A stretch of DNA of 33,341 bases from Candidatus Roizmanbacteria bacterium GW2011_GWA2_35_19 (GCA_000990565.1 LBQC01000017.1:1-33341), one strand, 5' to 3'; shown: positions 1 through 9,468, counted from the first letter of the stretch. The notes: a model not told the origin generated them from the letters alone. Translations and numbers: made by a program.

Positions 1-1
1 C

Positions 2-118
2 CGTTTACCAAGACTAAATGAATTTAAAAATTGGCAAAGAAAAACAATACTGTCTCAAATTTTCAAAGTACCGCAAACAAAAACTAGCAGAATTCAATTT
101 TATACGAAGAATATATAA
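2..118 (+). CDS. C-terminal end of a truncated CDS (…RLPRLNEFKNWQRKTILSQIFKVPQTKTSRIQFYTKNI*), product unknown
   Basis: Open frame from the window edge to TAA at 116-118, convergent with the next gene; only 38 codons visible. Confidence 0.3.
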   Translation, partial: RLPRLNEFKNWQRKTILSQIFKVPQTKTSRIQFYTKNI

Positions 119-134
119 AAATCAACAACAATAA

Positions 135-1190
135 TTATCTTATTATCAACTTCTCTAATTGTTCTTCGTTAGCTCCTAATTTCATGAGCCCCGAGACGGT
201 TGCCCACTCGGAATTTGGGTTAATAATAACATCAATTTTTATGTCTTCTGCGATGAATTTATCAAGCCCTGGAATTTTAGAGAGGCCTCCAGTTAAAATG
301 ATCCCTCTTTGTAATACTTCATCAACAATTTCAGGAGGTGAGGATTCAATAAGCTCTTTTATACTATCAACGATTGAATTAAAAGAGGTAAGGAGTGCTT
401 CTTTAATATCTGAGCTTTTTACTCTGACAGTTTTAGGTAAGCCTGACTCAAGTGACTTTCCGCGGATTGTTAAAATTTTCTCTTCGTTGGTAAAATTCAG
501 CAGAGAGATTTTTAAATTCTCGCAACTGGCGTCTCCCAAAATTATTCCATATTTCAAATAAATGTAGTTATAAATAATTTTATTCATATGATCACCCGCA
601 TTCTTTAAAGTTTTTTGAGATACAATTCCACCGCTACCAACTATTGAAAGCTCGATCAATCCTCCGCCCAAATCAGCAATAAGCGTTGGCTGGTGAGAAA
701 AAACGTTTAAGTCACATCCCGCGGCTGTTGCAAGGGGTTTTTCGACCAGAATTACTTGTGACATACCGATTTTATAAAGCGCCTCTTCAACCGCTTTTTG
801 CTCAATTTCAGTCGCATTACTTGGTACTGATGCGATCCCCCTAAGGGTTGGCTTTATCCAATTATTTGAAAAATACAAATACGCAGACCGCTCAAGGAAT
901 TTTGATAACAAGGCAACTTCAGCGTCAAAATCAGAAATAACGCCAGCGACGACTGGTCTAATAATTTTTATAAAATCCGGGGTCTTGCCGACGATTGATT
1001 TAGCTTCCTGTCCAAAAAATAGGTATTCTTTAACTTTTTGATTTATTCCAAGATATGTTGCCTCACGCAAAATTACGCCCTTATCTCTTATTGCAATTTT
1101 TGTGACCGAGGTACCAAGGTCGAAGTAAATTTCGAAATTATGCAAAAAAGGAAGCTTGATTTTTTTGATCACATCAATTAAATTTATCAT
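135..1190 (-). CDS. mreB: MreB-like actin-family rod-shape protein
   Basis: FDLGTSVTKIAIRDKGV, RPVVAGVISDFD, LVEKPLATAAG, IADLGGG, GIILTGGLSKIPGLD match MreB/Hsp70-actin motifs; ATG at 1190 preferred over TTG at 1202. Confidence 0.8.
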   Translation of the reverse strand: MINLIDVIKKIKLPFLHNFEIYFDLGTSVTKIAIRDKGVILREATYLGINQKVKEYLFFGQEAKSIVGKTPDFIKIIRPVVAGVISDFDAEVALLSKFLERSAYLYFSNNWIKPTLRGIASVPSNATEIEQKAVEEALYKIGMSQVILVEKPLATAAGCDLNVFSHQPTLIADLGGGLIELSIVGSGGIVSQKTLKNAGDHMNKIIYNYIYLKYGIILGDASCENLKISLLNFTNEEKILTIRGKSLESGLPKTVRVKSSDIKEALLTSFNSIVDSIKELIESSPPEIVDEVLQRGIILTGGLSKIPGLDKFIAEDIKIDVIINPNSEWATVSGLMKLGANEEQLEKLIIR

Positions 1191-1191
1191 T

Positions 1192-3318
1192 ATGTTTGAC
1201 AAAGTTATAAAGTACTTATATTACTCTCTTTTTCTTTTCACGCCTCTTATCATGATTCCGGTTACTTCAGAGCTTTTTGAATTTAACAAAATGTTATTTA
1301 TCTATTTATTTACTTCACTTATCGTGTTTTTTTGGGTTCTAAAATCAATCGTTAATAAAAAAATTATACTCAAAAAATCTTCCCTAGACATACCAATAGG
1401 ATTGTTTTTATTAAGTCTCGTAGCCTCTTACTTTTTTTCGATCGATAAATCAACTTCTTTTTTTGGTTACTATGGTCGATTCAACGGAGGCTTAATTTCA
1501 ATTATAAGTTATATTCTTTTATATTACGGGTTTATTTCAAATTCAATCAATATAAACGGTCTTTTAAAGACATCGCTTCTCTCCTCTTTATTGGTTATGC
1601 TTTGGGGGATTCCTGGAAGATTAGGTCATGACATGACTTGTTTTGTAATCACGAAACAGTTTAACAATTCATGCTGGTCAAAAGAGACTAATATATTTGA
1701 TCCCGCTGCCCGGATGTTTTCAACAATTGGTCAGCCTAACTGGCTAGGAGCATTCCTCGCAATTAATTTTTTCATCGCCCTATATTTTTTTATTAAGAAT
1801 TTAAAAAATACTAAATACTTTATACTGAATACTCTATACTTAGCCCTCAATTTCTCCTGCATTTTATTCTCCCGATCCCGCTCGGCCTTTGGAGCAGTCC
1901 TCGTCGGCCTACTCATTTATTCAATCTATCACTACATTTTTATTAAAAAGGGATTTAGGAAAGCATTAATTACTTTGTTGGTAATTACAGTTTTCCCAAT
2001 TTTATTTTTTAAAACAGGAATCGATAAAATAGACAACTTGTTATCAATGTCAAATCTCAAATCACAAATAACAAATGAATATCAAATCACAAATAAAAAA
2101 AATCAAAACAAAACTGTCTTAGATAATTCAGATACTAATTTAGGAGTGACGGACTCTTTAGATATCAGAAAAATTGTCTGGAAGGGAGCAATTGATCTTG
2201 GATTTAAATACCCGTTATTTGGGACGGGGCTTGAAACTTTTGCATTTAGTTATTATTTTGTAAGGCCAGTTGCTCATAATTTAACGAGCGAATGGGACTA
2301 TCTTTATAACAAAGCCCATAATGAGTATCTAAACTATTTTGCAACAACAGGCTTTACAGGCCTCATCGCGTACATGGTACTTATAGGAGGTTTTTTATTT
2401 TATGCCTTTAAAATATCAAATATCAAATATCAAATATCAAATAAATATCAAAATCCAAAATCTAAAAAAGATTACCAAAAAAGTGATTTATTAAAGGAAA
2501 AATTAAACAAGCAGTTGCTTGTAGTAACTTTAAGTCTTGCGTACTTAACGATTCTGATTACTAACTTCGTTGGTTTTTCGACAACGACAATTAATTTATT
2601 TTTCTACTTAATTCCGGCAATTATTTTTACCCAATTCGCAAGTAACGATGAAAAAAACTCTAAATTTGATTTTCATGAATTAAACAGGATGCAATGGCTT
2701 TTGATTATTTTTTATACCGTCTTTGAGATTTATATCATATTTTCGATTTCTGTATATTTTATGGCTGACTATTATTATGCAAGGGCAATTGGGTATTCGA
2801 ATCCAAAAGTTAATGATTTTCAAAAAGCGGCTGGTCTTTATGAAAAAGCAATCAATCTTCGGCGAGAGACGGCGTATGAGGACAAATTTTCGTATTCCTT
2901 GGCGTATCTCTCAGGAATTGCATCGTATCAAAAAAATCCTGACTTGGCCAAAAAATTTATGGAAGCGTCTGAATTTTACAATTTGAAAAGTCTAAAGAGC
3001 TCGCCTAAAAATGCATTATATTGGAAAACCCGAGCTAAAAATAAATATTTGTTTTATTTAGTAGACCTAAATCAGAATGAGCTTGAAATGGGAATTGAAG
3101 CGTTAATGAAAGCGCAAGCGCTCTCGCCTACTGACCCAAAAATTCCATACAGTCTTGCTGTATTTTACTCAATTATGGCTGACGCTCAAAAAAACATTAA
3201 GGATAAGAATTTGTATATTGCAAAATCATTTGAGTCAGTAGACGAAGCATTAAATCTTAAACCTAATTTTCAAGACGCAATCGATCTTAAAGCTCAACTT
3301 CAAGCTAAATATGAATAA
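1192..3318 (+). CDS. O-antigen ligase (Wzy/WaaL-like) polytopic membrane protein with C-terminal TPR-like region
   Basis: Multiple TM helices, FSTIGQPNWLGAFLA, SRSRSAFGA, GTGLETFAF…KAHNEYLNYFATTG motifs typical of the O-antigen ligase family; C-terminal helical repeats. Confidence 0.8.
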   Translation: MFDKVIKYLYYSLFLFTPLIMIPVTSELFEFNKMLFIYLFTSLIVFFWVLKSIVNKKIILKKSSLDIPIGLFLLSLVASYFFSIDKSTSFFGYYGRFNGGLISIISYILLYYGFISNSININGLLKTSLLSSLLVMLWGIPGRLGHDMTCFVITKQFNNSCWSKETNIFDPAARMFSTIGQPNWLGAFLAINFFIALYFFIKNLKNTKYFILNTLYLALNFSCILFSRSRSAFGAVLVGLLIYSIYHYIFIKKGFRKALITLLVITVFPILFFKTGIDKIDNLLSMSNLKSQITNEYQITNKKNQNKTVLDNSDTNLGVTDSLDIRKIVWKGAIDLGFKYPLFGTGLETFAFSYYFVRPVAHNLTSEWDYLYNKAHNEYLNYFATTGFTGLIAYMVLIGGFLFYAFKISNIKYQISNKYQNPKSKKDYQKSDLLKEKLNKQLLVVTLSLAYLTILITNFVGFSTTTINLFFYLIPAIIFTQFASNDEKNSKFDFHELNRMQWLLIIFYTVFEIYIIFSISVYFMADYYYARAIGYSNPKVNDFQKAAGLYEKAINLRRETAYEDKFSYSLAYLSGIASYQKNPDLAKKFMEASEFYNLKSLKSSPKNALYWKTRAKNKYLFYLVDLNQNELEMGIEALMKAQALSPTDPKIPYSLAVFYSIMADAQKNIKDKNLYIAKSFESVDEALNLKPNFQDAIDLKAQLQAKYE
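1806..1840. repeat. 7-bp tandem array (5 x NNATACT) inside the O-antigen ligase gene
   Basis: AAATACT AAATACT TTATACT GAATACT CTATACT. Confidence 0.85.
2049..2100. repeat. degenerate 7-bp-periodic array (AAATCAC/AAATAAC words) inside the O-antigen ligase gene
   Basis: caaatctcaaatcacaaataacaaatg…aaatcacaaataaaa. Confidence 0.65.
2413..2451. repeat. 7-bp tandem array (ATATCAA)4 plus a fifth separated copy inside the O-antigen ligase gene
   Basis: Four perfect copies at 2413-2440, another at 2445-2451. Confidence 0.9.
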
Positions 3319-3819
3319 TTAAGGACTTTCATTAGTGCTTGATGTCCCCCATACACATTGATATGCAGTTCCGGCTTGATCTTTACAAGTATTTGTACAA
3401 GGATAGATGATGGTCATATTAAGTGGGCTTATATAGGGTAAAATTTGTTGTTTATTTTCAAGGCAGGCGTACAGTCGATAATATGTCCCACCAGTCTCAA
3501 CTTCATATCCATAACTTAGTCCGGTAATTGGGTCGCCGGGGATTTTTTGCATGTATATTTTAGTTGAGTCTGGGTCGGTAAGTGGTTCATTAACAGTAAG
3601 TTCAGCCGGGTATGCTCGTTTATCTTCATAATACATCTCAAGTGCGCGCTTAATCTGCTCAAGATCCCCTTTTCGCCGGGCGTCTCTACCCTTTTTAAGA
3701 GAAGTAATAAAATTACCAGAAATTAAGGCAGCAAGGATCCCTAGGATAACAATGACAATAATTAATTCAATTAAAGTAAACCCCTTCGGCGAGCTCAGGG
3801 CAAGCCCTTTCTTTTTCAT
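3319..3819 (-). CDS. type IV prepilin-like protein (class III signal MKKKGLALSSPKG|FTLIELIIV)
   Basis: FTLIELIIVIVILGILAALI N-terminal helix and pilin-type body; start at the internal ATG. Confidence 0.85.
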   Translation of the reverse strand: MKKKGLALSSPKGFTLIELIIVIVILGILAALISGNFITSLKKGRDARRKGDLEQIKRALEMYYEDKRAYPAELTVNEPLTDPDSTKIYMQKIPGDPITGLSYGYEVETGGTYYRLYACLENKQQILPYISPLNMTIIYPCTNTCKDQAGTAYQCVWGTSSTNESP

Positions 3820-3847
3820 ATTATAAATATAATACATTTTATAAAAA

Positions 3848-3873
3848 AAGGAGGCAGCATTCGCCGCCTCCTT
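3848..3873 (-). terminator. intrinsic terminator downstream of the 3890-4417 pilin gene
   Basis: Minus strand AAGGAGGC…GCCTCCTT stem followed by a T7 tract. Confidence 0.8.
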
Positions 3874-3889
3874 ATTAATTATGTTTGAC

Positions 3890-4417
3890 TTACTTTACGC
3901 ACCAAAAACATGTGGCCAGGTTGCCAACCGCACAAACAGTTTCAACCCCTGATGCGTCATATTTGCTATTAGGATCTGCTAAAAATGACTTTGAGGTTGG
4001 TCTGTAACACACTGCTACTGTTGCCGTTGCGTCATCTCCTGTGACGAATATCTTTGCCAAAGTTGCATCACCTGCTAAATCCTCGAAGTCTGATTTTAGT
4101 TCACCGGTTGTAATAACTTCTGCAATAGTATTTGGTAATAATGATATTTGTGTCCCAGCAGGAGCGGCTGTGTCTCTAAACGTTGCACAACTGCCATCTG
4201 CAGCTAGCTCAGAACACCAAGGCATCATATTTTTTATACCATAGTATCGAATAATTGCACCTTGAACTTCAGACACTGTGTTTCTTACGCCAGTATCTGT
4301 ACCCTTTTTCAATTGCTCAAAAGGGTCAAGCGCGGCAAGTAGCCCGACTGCAAGAGCACCAAGCAATGCGATCACAATTAGAAGCTCAATAAGAGTGAAA
4401 CCCTTGAAGTTTTTCAT
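3890..4417 (-). CDS. type IV prepilin-like protein
   Basis: MKNFKGFTLIELLIVIALLGALAVGLLAALDP class III signal peptide. Confidence 0.88.
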   Translation of the reverse strand: MKNFKGFTLIELLIVIALLGALAVGLLAALDPFEQLKKGTDTGVRNTVSEVQGAIIRYYGIKNMMPWCSELAADGSCATFRDTAAPAGTQISLLPNTIAEVITTGELKSDFEDLAGDATLAKIFVTGDDATATVAVCYRPTSKSFLADPNSKYDASGVETVCAVGNLATCFWCVK

Positions 4418-4426
4418 ATAATTTAA

Positions 4427-4477
4427 ATATAAGATATTTCTTTTATGTTTGTCAAGAGGTAATTAATCTGTTATACT
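4427..4477. promoter_or_regulatory. divergent sigma70-like promoters sharing one -35 box (TTGTCAA)
   Basis: + : TTGTCA(4449-4454)-17-TATACT(4472-4477); - : TTGACA(4455-4450)-17-TTATAT(4432-4427). Confidence 0.6.
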
Positions 4478-4502
4478 TTTCTCTAATTTATAAATTAAAA
4501 GT

Positions 4503-4541
4503 AACTAGTAACTAATCACTAGTCACTAGTCACTAGTCACT
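4503..4541. repeat. 7-bp tandem array (CACTAGT)n in the rpmF leader
   Basis: Three perfect CACTAGT copies at 4517-4537 plus partial/degenerate flanking units. Confidence 0.9.
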
Positions 4542-4547
4542 TGTCGT

Positions 4548-4697
4548 ATGGCTCCACTACCAAAACGTAAATTTTCGACCCGAAGGACTGGCAAAAGAAA
4601 TGGATCTAATGCAAAGTCACTGCCAAAATTGGTTAAATGTAAAAATTGCAGTAAAACCAAGCTCCCCCACAGGATGTGTAAGTATTGTAATAAATAG
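4548..4697 (+). CDS. rpmF: 50S ribosomal protein L32
   Basis: MAPLPKRKFSTRRTGKRNGSNAKSLPKLVKCKNCSKTKLPHRMCKYCNK* with paired CxxC-type zinc motifs; missed by the ORF track because of length. Confidence 0.9.
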   Translation: MAPLPKRKFSTRRTGKRNGSNAKSLPKLVKCKNCSKTKLPHRMCKYCNK

Positions 4698-4778
4698 ACG
4701 GTAGATAGTAGAAGATTGGGGATGGTTATTTGAGGATGGAACCATCCTCCATTTACTAATTTCTATCGTCTAAAAAAT

Positions 4779-5129
4779 ATGGATCCTCGACACAACGCCC
4801 GGGTAAAAATTGTTCAAGAACTTTTTTCTTTAGGTTTTGCAAAGCAAAATAAACTCGATGCTAAAACAACGCTTATTGTTAAAAATCAACAAACAATAGA
4901 AGAAGCGATTAAGAAGCACGCACCAAAATTTCCAATCGATAAAATTGCAAAAGTAGATCTTGCCATATTGAGTTTGGCTGTATATGAGCTCATAATAGAA
5001 AAAAAAGAGCCGCCAAAAGTGATTATAAATGAGGCCGTAGATCTTGCGCGCGAAATGGGAAGTAATAAAGCTTATGCATTTGTAAATGCGGTTTTAGGAA
5101 AGATTTATAATGAATCAATTAAGTCTTAA
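4779..5129 (+). CDS. nusB: transcription antitermination protein NusB
   Basis: RHNARVKIVQELFSLGF … PPKVIINEAVDLAREMGSNKAYAFVNAVLGKI. Confidence 0.93.
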   Translation: MDPRHNARVKIVQELFSLGFAKQNKLDAKTTLIVKNQQTIEEAIKKHAPKFPIDKIAKVDLAILSLAVYELIIEKKEPPKVIINEAVDLAREMGSNKAYAFVNAVLGKIYNESIKS

Positions 5130-5835
5130 AAATCTTATGACAAACAAATTTACGCCTCTTGAGAAAAAAATAAACATAACTTTTAAAAATAGGGATCTAT
5201 TAGAAAATGTGTTTATTCATAGATCTTATCTTAATGAGCACAAAAGTTTTAAGCTTCCTTCAAATGAAAGGCTCGAATTCTTAGGTGACAGTGTTTTATC
5301 CCTCATAACCTCAGTTTATCTATTTAAAAATTATCCTAAGCTCAAAGAGGGAGACTATACTGAGATAAAGTCGGCGATAGTTAAAACGGAGAGCTTAGCG
5401 GAGGCGTCCGCAAATTTAGGATTAAACGAGTATCTGATGCTTTCCCGCGGCGAAATAAAAGGTGGAGGTAAAGATAACCACAATATGTTAGCGGATTGTT
5501 TCGAAGCGCTGATAGGGGCTATATTTTTAGACCAGAGTTTTGAAAAAGCCTATAAATTTGTGTGCGATTTTTTATTTAAAGACAAGCTTGATTATATTGT
5601 TAAAAACGATCTCTATTTATCAGCAAAGAGCAAATTGCAGGAAATAATTCAGGGAAGATATAAGATGACGCCAACTTACAAAGTACTTGAGGAGAAAGGG
5701 CCTGAGCACAAGAGGGTTTTTAAGATAGGGGTTTACTTTAATAATAAGCGCTTAGGACTAGGGGTTGCTATGTCAAAAAAAGAAGCTGAGGAGAAAGCGG
5801 CCAATAATGCTTTTGAAAATTTAGATTCGCTATGA
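5110..5835 (+). CDS. rnc: ribonuclease III
   Basis: NERLEFLGDSVLSL signature, DCFEALIGAIFLD, C-terminal dsRBD; start may be the ATG at 5137. Confidence 0.95.
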   Translation: MNQLSLKNLMTNKFTPLEKKINITFKNRDLLENVFIHRSYLNEHKSFKLPSNERLEFLGDSVLSLITSVYLFKNYPKLKEGDYTEIKSAIVKTESLAEASANLGLNEYLMLSRGEIKGGGKDNHNMLADCFEALIGAIFLDQSFEKAYKFVCDFLFKDKLDYIVKNDLYLSAKSKLQEIIQGRYKMTPTYKVLEEKGPEHKRVFKIGVYFNNKRLGLGVAMSKKEAEEKAANNAFENLDSL

Positions 5836-5849
5836 TATCATGAACTCTT

Positions 5850-6101
5850 ATGGCAACAACATTAAGACTATTTAAAATTGGAAAAAAAGGCTATCACACA
5901 TTTAAAATTGTGGCCGTCGATCGTAGATATAAAGCAGATGGCGACTATATTGAGGCACTCGGAGCCTATAATCCAAACGTTGATCCAGTAGCCTTTGAGC
6001 TCAAAAAAGAAAGATTTGAATATTGGACTAATAAAGGAGCAATAATTTCAGAAGGTCTCGGAAAACTTCTTAAAAATAAAGACATTAAAAAAAAGCTTTA
6101 A
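5850..6101 (+). CDS. rpsP: 30S ribosomal protein S16
   Basis: LRLFKIGKKGYHTFKIVAVDRRYKADGDYIEALGAYNP. Confidence 0.95.
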   Translation: MATTLRLFKIGKKGYHTFKIVAVDRRYKADGDYIEALGAYNPNVDPVAFELKKERFEYWTNKGAIISEGLGKLLKNKDIKKKL

Positions 6102-6784
6102 AAAGGATTTGATTTCCTTGGATATGAGGTATCTACTACTTCTTCACCTGAATCTTTGTAAGAATATTCAACCTTTTCTTTAAGTTTTGTTATTTCTTCA
6201 ATTGTTTTTTCATCTACATCAAATTTACTTCCATAATCAAGGGTATTTTTTTTATTATAAAATGATAAATCAATTTTTATTTCCCCAGAAATCTGTGGAT
6301 TTAATTCGATCTTATCAGAAGTAATTAGTCTATCCCCAAAATAATTATATTTTTCCAAAAAGTTCATAAAAGTAGTTGTATCACCTGATCCTGTGATTGA
6401 AAGCCTTAATTTTGTTGAGGTAGATTTATTCATATCAATAGTGTATGAAGTGACTATAAATCCTGTTTTTTGTGAAAGCTTATCAAGTGAATAAATTATA
6501 GAAAAATAATCTTCAGAGTTAGGGATTAAGCTATTTAAAAAATGAATGTTTTCTTCTAAAACTTCAGAGGATGGGACTTTAGTATTAAGAAGATCATATT
6601 TTGTTTGAAGTTCCTGTACTTCGGCCGTTAATACTAAATTTTTTTGCTTCATACTAAGGTTTTTATCAATACCAATCTTTAAAACAACTCCAATTAAGAT
6701 AATCAAAATTACGTTAGTGGCAATATAAAGAACGTTTTTTTTAACAAGTTGAAATATATAAGGCTTAACTCTTTTTTTACTCAT
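6098..6784 (-). CDS. PilO-like type IV pilus assembly protein
   Basis: N-terminal TM, coiled coil, ferredoxin-like tail; third position of a pilM-N-O order. Confidence 0.65.
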   Translation of the reverse strand: MSKKRVKPYIFQLVKKNVLYIATNVILIILIGVVLKIGIDKNLSMKQKNLVLTAEVQELQTKYDLLNTKVPSSEVLEENIHFLNSLIPNSEDYFSIIYSLDKLSQKTGFIVTSYTIDMNKSTSTKLRLSITGSGDTTTFMNFLEKYNYFGDRLITSDKIELNPQISGEIKIDLSFYNKKNTLDYGSKFDVDEKTIEEITKLKEKVEYSYKDSGEEVVDTSYPRKSNPF

Positions 6785-7361
6785 AATCGCCCTCCTTTAA
6801 TTGAATAAATTTTCCAATAAAACTTAATTCATAGTTTTCTTTCTTTTCAACATTACCGATAACGGAAAAGCTTTTTAAAGATATATTTTCAAAATTTTTT
6901 ATAAAAGTTTCAGACTCAATAAACTTAAAAAAGTTTACCAGTTGAGGAAATCCAGTAAACGCAATTGTAAAAGCTACTTTTCGATCTTTATTTATTTCAA
7001 ATGATTCAAGATTGGAAGATTCAGTACTTTCTTTCAAAGCGGAAGTTAGCAATTTGTAGTATGGTGCCGAGAAAGCATCATCTTTCAAGAAAGTCTTTAA
7101 GTCGGCATATTTTTTTTGCATGTAAAAAATTTTAGCCTCATCGCCTTTTTTTTCCTGTAAGGCGGTTAAATAAAATTTTTTTTGATCTGTCAATCTATTA
7201 AAAACCTTATTTTCATTATTTAGAATTATAAAAAAACTCACAAATATAACTAAGAAGATAAAAATTAAAATAAAAATAAGTATTTTTAAAGAATAAAAAA
7301 AACCTTCATATTTTTGATAGTCTTCACGACTGATTATTAAATTTATCTTTGTTTTTTGCAT
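6777..7361 (-). CDS. PilN-like type IV pilus assembly protein
   Basis: Bitopic protein between PilM- and PilO-like genes; overlaps the downstream gene. Confidence 0.65.
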   Translation of the reverse strand: MQKTKINLIISREDYQKYEGFFYSLKILIFILIFIFLVIFVSFFIILNNENKVFNRLTDQKKFYLTALQEKKGDEAKIFYMQKKYADLKTFLKDDAFSAPYYKLLTSALKESTESSNLESFEINKDRKVAFTIAFTGFPQLVNFFKFIESETFIKNFENISLKSFSVIGNVEKKENYELSFIGKFIQLKEGDYE

Positions 7362-7365
7362 GAGT

Positions 7366-8379
7366 TTATCTTAAATTACCTCCAAAGCTAGAAGCATACA
7401 AAGAAAGCTCAAATTTAGCTGCATCAGCGGTTGGAGTTTTTATTATAAACGGATAAGGATCAAGTATTTTAGTTGGAATTCCTACGGTCTGAGTCACAAA
7501 GCTACATAAGGCAGGGAACAAAAATATTTGGTTAAAAATATAAATAACAGAAATCTTTTTATCGGCTACAAAGCGCTTGACTTCGGATGTAAATTCGCGG
7601 ATCAACGGACCGGTAATTTTCTCAACTGGATATGTAGAATTACTTTTATTATCGAAAACCCGTAATATTTCTAATGATTTTTTTTCATCAGTATCCGCGT
7701 TAACACTGATCTCTTTCAAAAAAAGATGATAACCTACCGAAAAATTATGACTTTCTTTAATGTTAGAACTAATTGGGTCAAAATAGGCAAGTGTAGTTGA
7801 ATTAAGTCCAAAATTTGCAACCATCACTCCTCCTTGATCGGGTAGGAAAAATTTCTTATTAAATTGGCTTATTAATCTGGATGAGGCGCTTAATTCGTTT
7901 TCTATAGACTCAGGAATAAAGCCCGCATATTCAATGGTGGTTTGAATTTTTTCGATCAATTTTTTGGGCGCCGCCACAATTAAAATCAAAAGCTTCTTTT
8001 CGGTCTTTAATTCTTCTATTATCTCAAGGTCGATATTCGTCTCTTCAATCGGCATAGGAATAAATTGATCAGCTTGATATTTGATTGCTGATACTAACTC
8101 TTTTTCATTTAATTGAGGCATGACAAGTATTTGACTGTATGTAAAACTTCCAGGTACAACCACGTTGACATTTTTTTTTGTAATTTTAAGTGAGTTAACA
8201 AGCTTTTTAATTTCAAGAGCATGCTCTTCAGCGCTTTTTTCAAGATCGGAAATATAAAAACTTGTACCAGTATCGATTTTTCCAAGTGCATTTATCTGAA
8301 GGGTGTCATCAACTTTTTTAGCATCGCTTACTTTAGTATATTTTTCGCCTATATCAATACAAAAATTATTATCAGCCAT
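7366..8379 (-). CDS. pilM: type IV pilus actin-like assembly protein PilM
   Basis: FCIDIGEKYTKV, VVVPGSFTYSQILVMPQLNEKELVSAIKYQADQFIPMPIEETNIDLEII typical of PilM. Confidence 0.88.
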   Translation of the reverse strand: MADNNFCIDIGEKYTKVSDAKKVDDTLQINALGKIDTGTSFYISDLEKSAEEHALEIKKLVNSLKITKKNVNVVVPGSFTYSQILVMPQLNEKELVSAIKYQADQFIPMPIEETNIDLEIIEELKTEKKLLILIVAAPKKLIEKIQTTIEYAGFIPESIENELSASSRLISQFNKKFFLPDQGGVMVANFGLNSTTLAYFDPISSNIKESHNFSVGYHLFLKEISVNADTDEKKSLEILRVFDNKSNSTYPVEKITGPLIREFTSEVKRFVADKKISVIYIFNQIFLFPALCSFVTQTVGIPTKILDPYPFIIKTPTADAAKFELSLYASSFGGNLR

Positions 8380-8385
8380 AATTAC

Positions 8386-8414
8386 AATATAAAGTATTTG
8401 ATGGTGAGTATCAA
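8386..8414 (-). promoter_or_regulatory. probable leaderless promoter of pilM
   Basis: TTGATA(8414-8409)-17-TATATT(8391-8386), then 6 nt, then ATG at 8379. Confidence 0.6.
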
Positions 8415-8426
8415 GTATCTAAAAAA

Positions 8427-8996
8427 TCAATAGTTTCTAAGCTTGATTTTTGTCTGATAATACATGGTCGCCGTCTCTTCAGGGCGTGTTGAGGTACAGC
8501 TTCCAAGGGATGTTTTGTAGCAAATTTCAAATGAAATAGAGACGGTCGGCCCCGAATAGGTCGAAGCCCTTTCACAGCCGATCGAAAAATTCTCAATAAT
8601 TGCATTGCTTGAGTTTAGGTTGACTGAAGAAGCGGTAAAAGAAGAATAGGATGCTATAACGTTTGATGACCAGAGGATACGGAACCAATTATTTTCAGGA
8701 TCAGTGAAGAATATGCGGTCATTAGACGAAGTAAACTCATCGTCTGATATAGCGCAGACCTGATTAATCTCAGTAGGTGGATTAGCAGAATGAATTGTGA
8801 TTGCCCTACTTTTTATTAAATTTGAGATATTGTTTAGGATAAAATCGCCCTCTTTTTTTATTATTGAAAGCCGGTAAATTTTAGTCTGCTCTCTCATTAT
8901 TCCGAAAATAATTACAAAGATTGAAGGGACTACAAGAATTACTACTCCGATTACGACTAACATTTCAATCAGTGTAAATCCAGTCTTTTTTTTCAT
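8427..8996 (-). CDS. prepilin-like (PilW/ComGF-like minor pilin)
   Basis: MKKKTGFTLIEMLVVIGVVILVV class III signal. Confidence 0.85.
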   Translation of the reverse strand: MKKKTGFTLIEMLVVIGVVILVVPSIFVIIFGIMREQTKIYRLSIIKKEGDFILNNISNLIKSRAITIHSANPPTEINQVCAISDDEFTSSNDRIFFTDPENNWFRILWSSNVIASYSSFTASSVNLNSSNAIIENFSIGCERASTYSGPTVSISFEICYKTSLGSCTSTRPEETATMYYQTKIKLRNY

Positions 8997-9000
8997 TTAA

Positions 9001-9450
9001 TTACTCTAAAACTTTCAAAGTCGTATTTATTGGTATTGAAAGCGTGGTTCCGCCTTCAATCCAAGATACCGCCATTGTTACATTGACCTGAGTTACAGGG
9101 TTTCCCACCTGATTAATTAGATTTACTTCCCTCTTAAAAATTGGAGGTATTCCAAGTTCAAAATTTGTTCCACACTCTGTAGCCGTTGACCAATTTAGAC
9201 CAATTAAACAATAGGTTATGCCCGTACCTGTTGCTCCCCGATCTGTGAATTGACCCCAATCATCTTCCTTTTCTGATCGTACCCATTCAAGTCCCTCTTC
9301 GGTGTAATGTGAAGCGAGTATTTTATGTTGGTTGATTTTCATATTTCTTAGTGAATAGGTTGCAATTGCCATGGCCGCAACAAAAAAAAGCGAGAGGATG
9401 GTCACAAAAACCAATACTTCAATCAAAGAAAACCCTAATTTGATCTTCAT
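9001..9450 (-). CDS. prepilin-like (PilV-like minor pilin)
   Basis: MKIKLGFSLIEVLVFVTILSLFFVAAM. Confidence 0.83.
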   Translation of the reverse strand: MKIKLGFSLIEVLVFVTILSLFFVAAMAIATYSLRNMKINQHKILASHYTEEGLEWVRSEKEDDWGQFTDRGATGTGITYCLIGLNWSTATECGTNFELGIPPIFKREVNLINQVGNPVTQVNVTMAVSWIEGGTTLSIPINTTLKVLE

Positions 9451-9468
9451 AAAATTCAATATATAAAA

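Noticed and set aside
184-561. Plus-strand ORF antisense to mreB
   Set aside because: Overlaps a clear mreB coding frame; composition artefact
4503-4541. CRISPR-like repeat
   Set aside because: 7-bp units without spacers; simple heptamer array, no cas genes in the window
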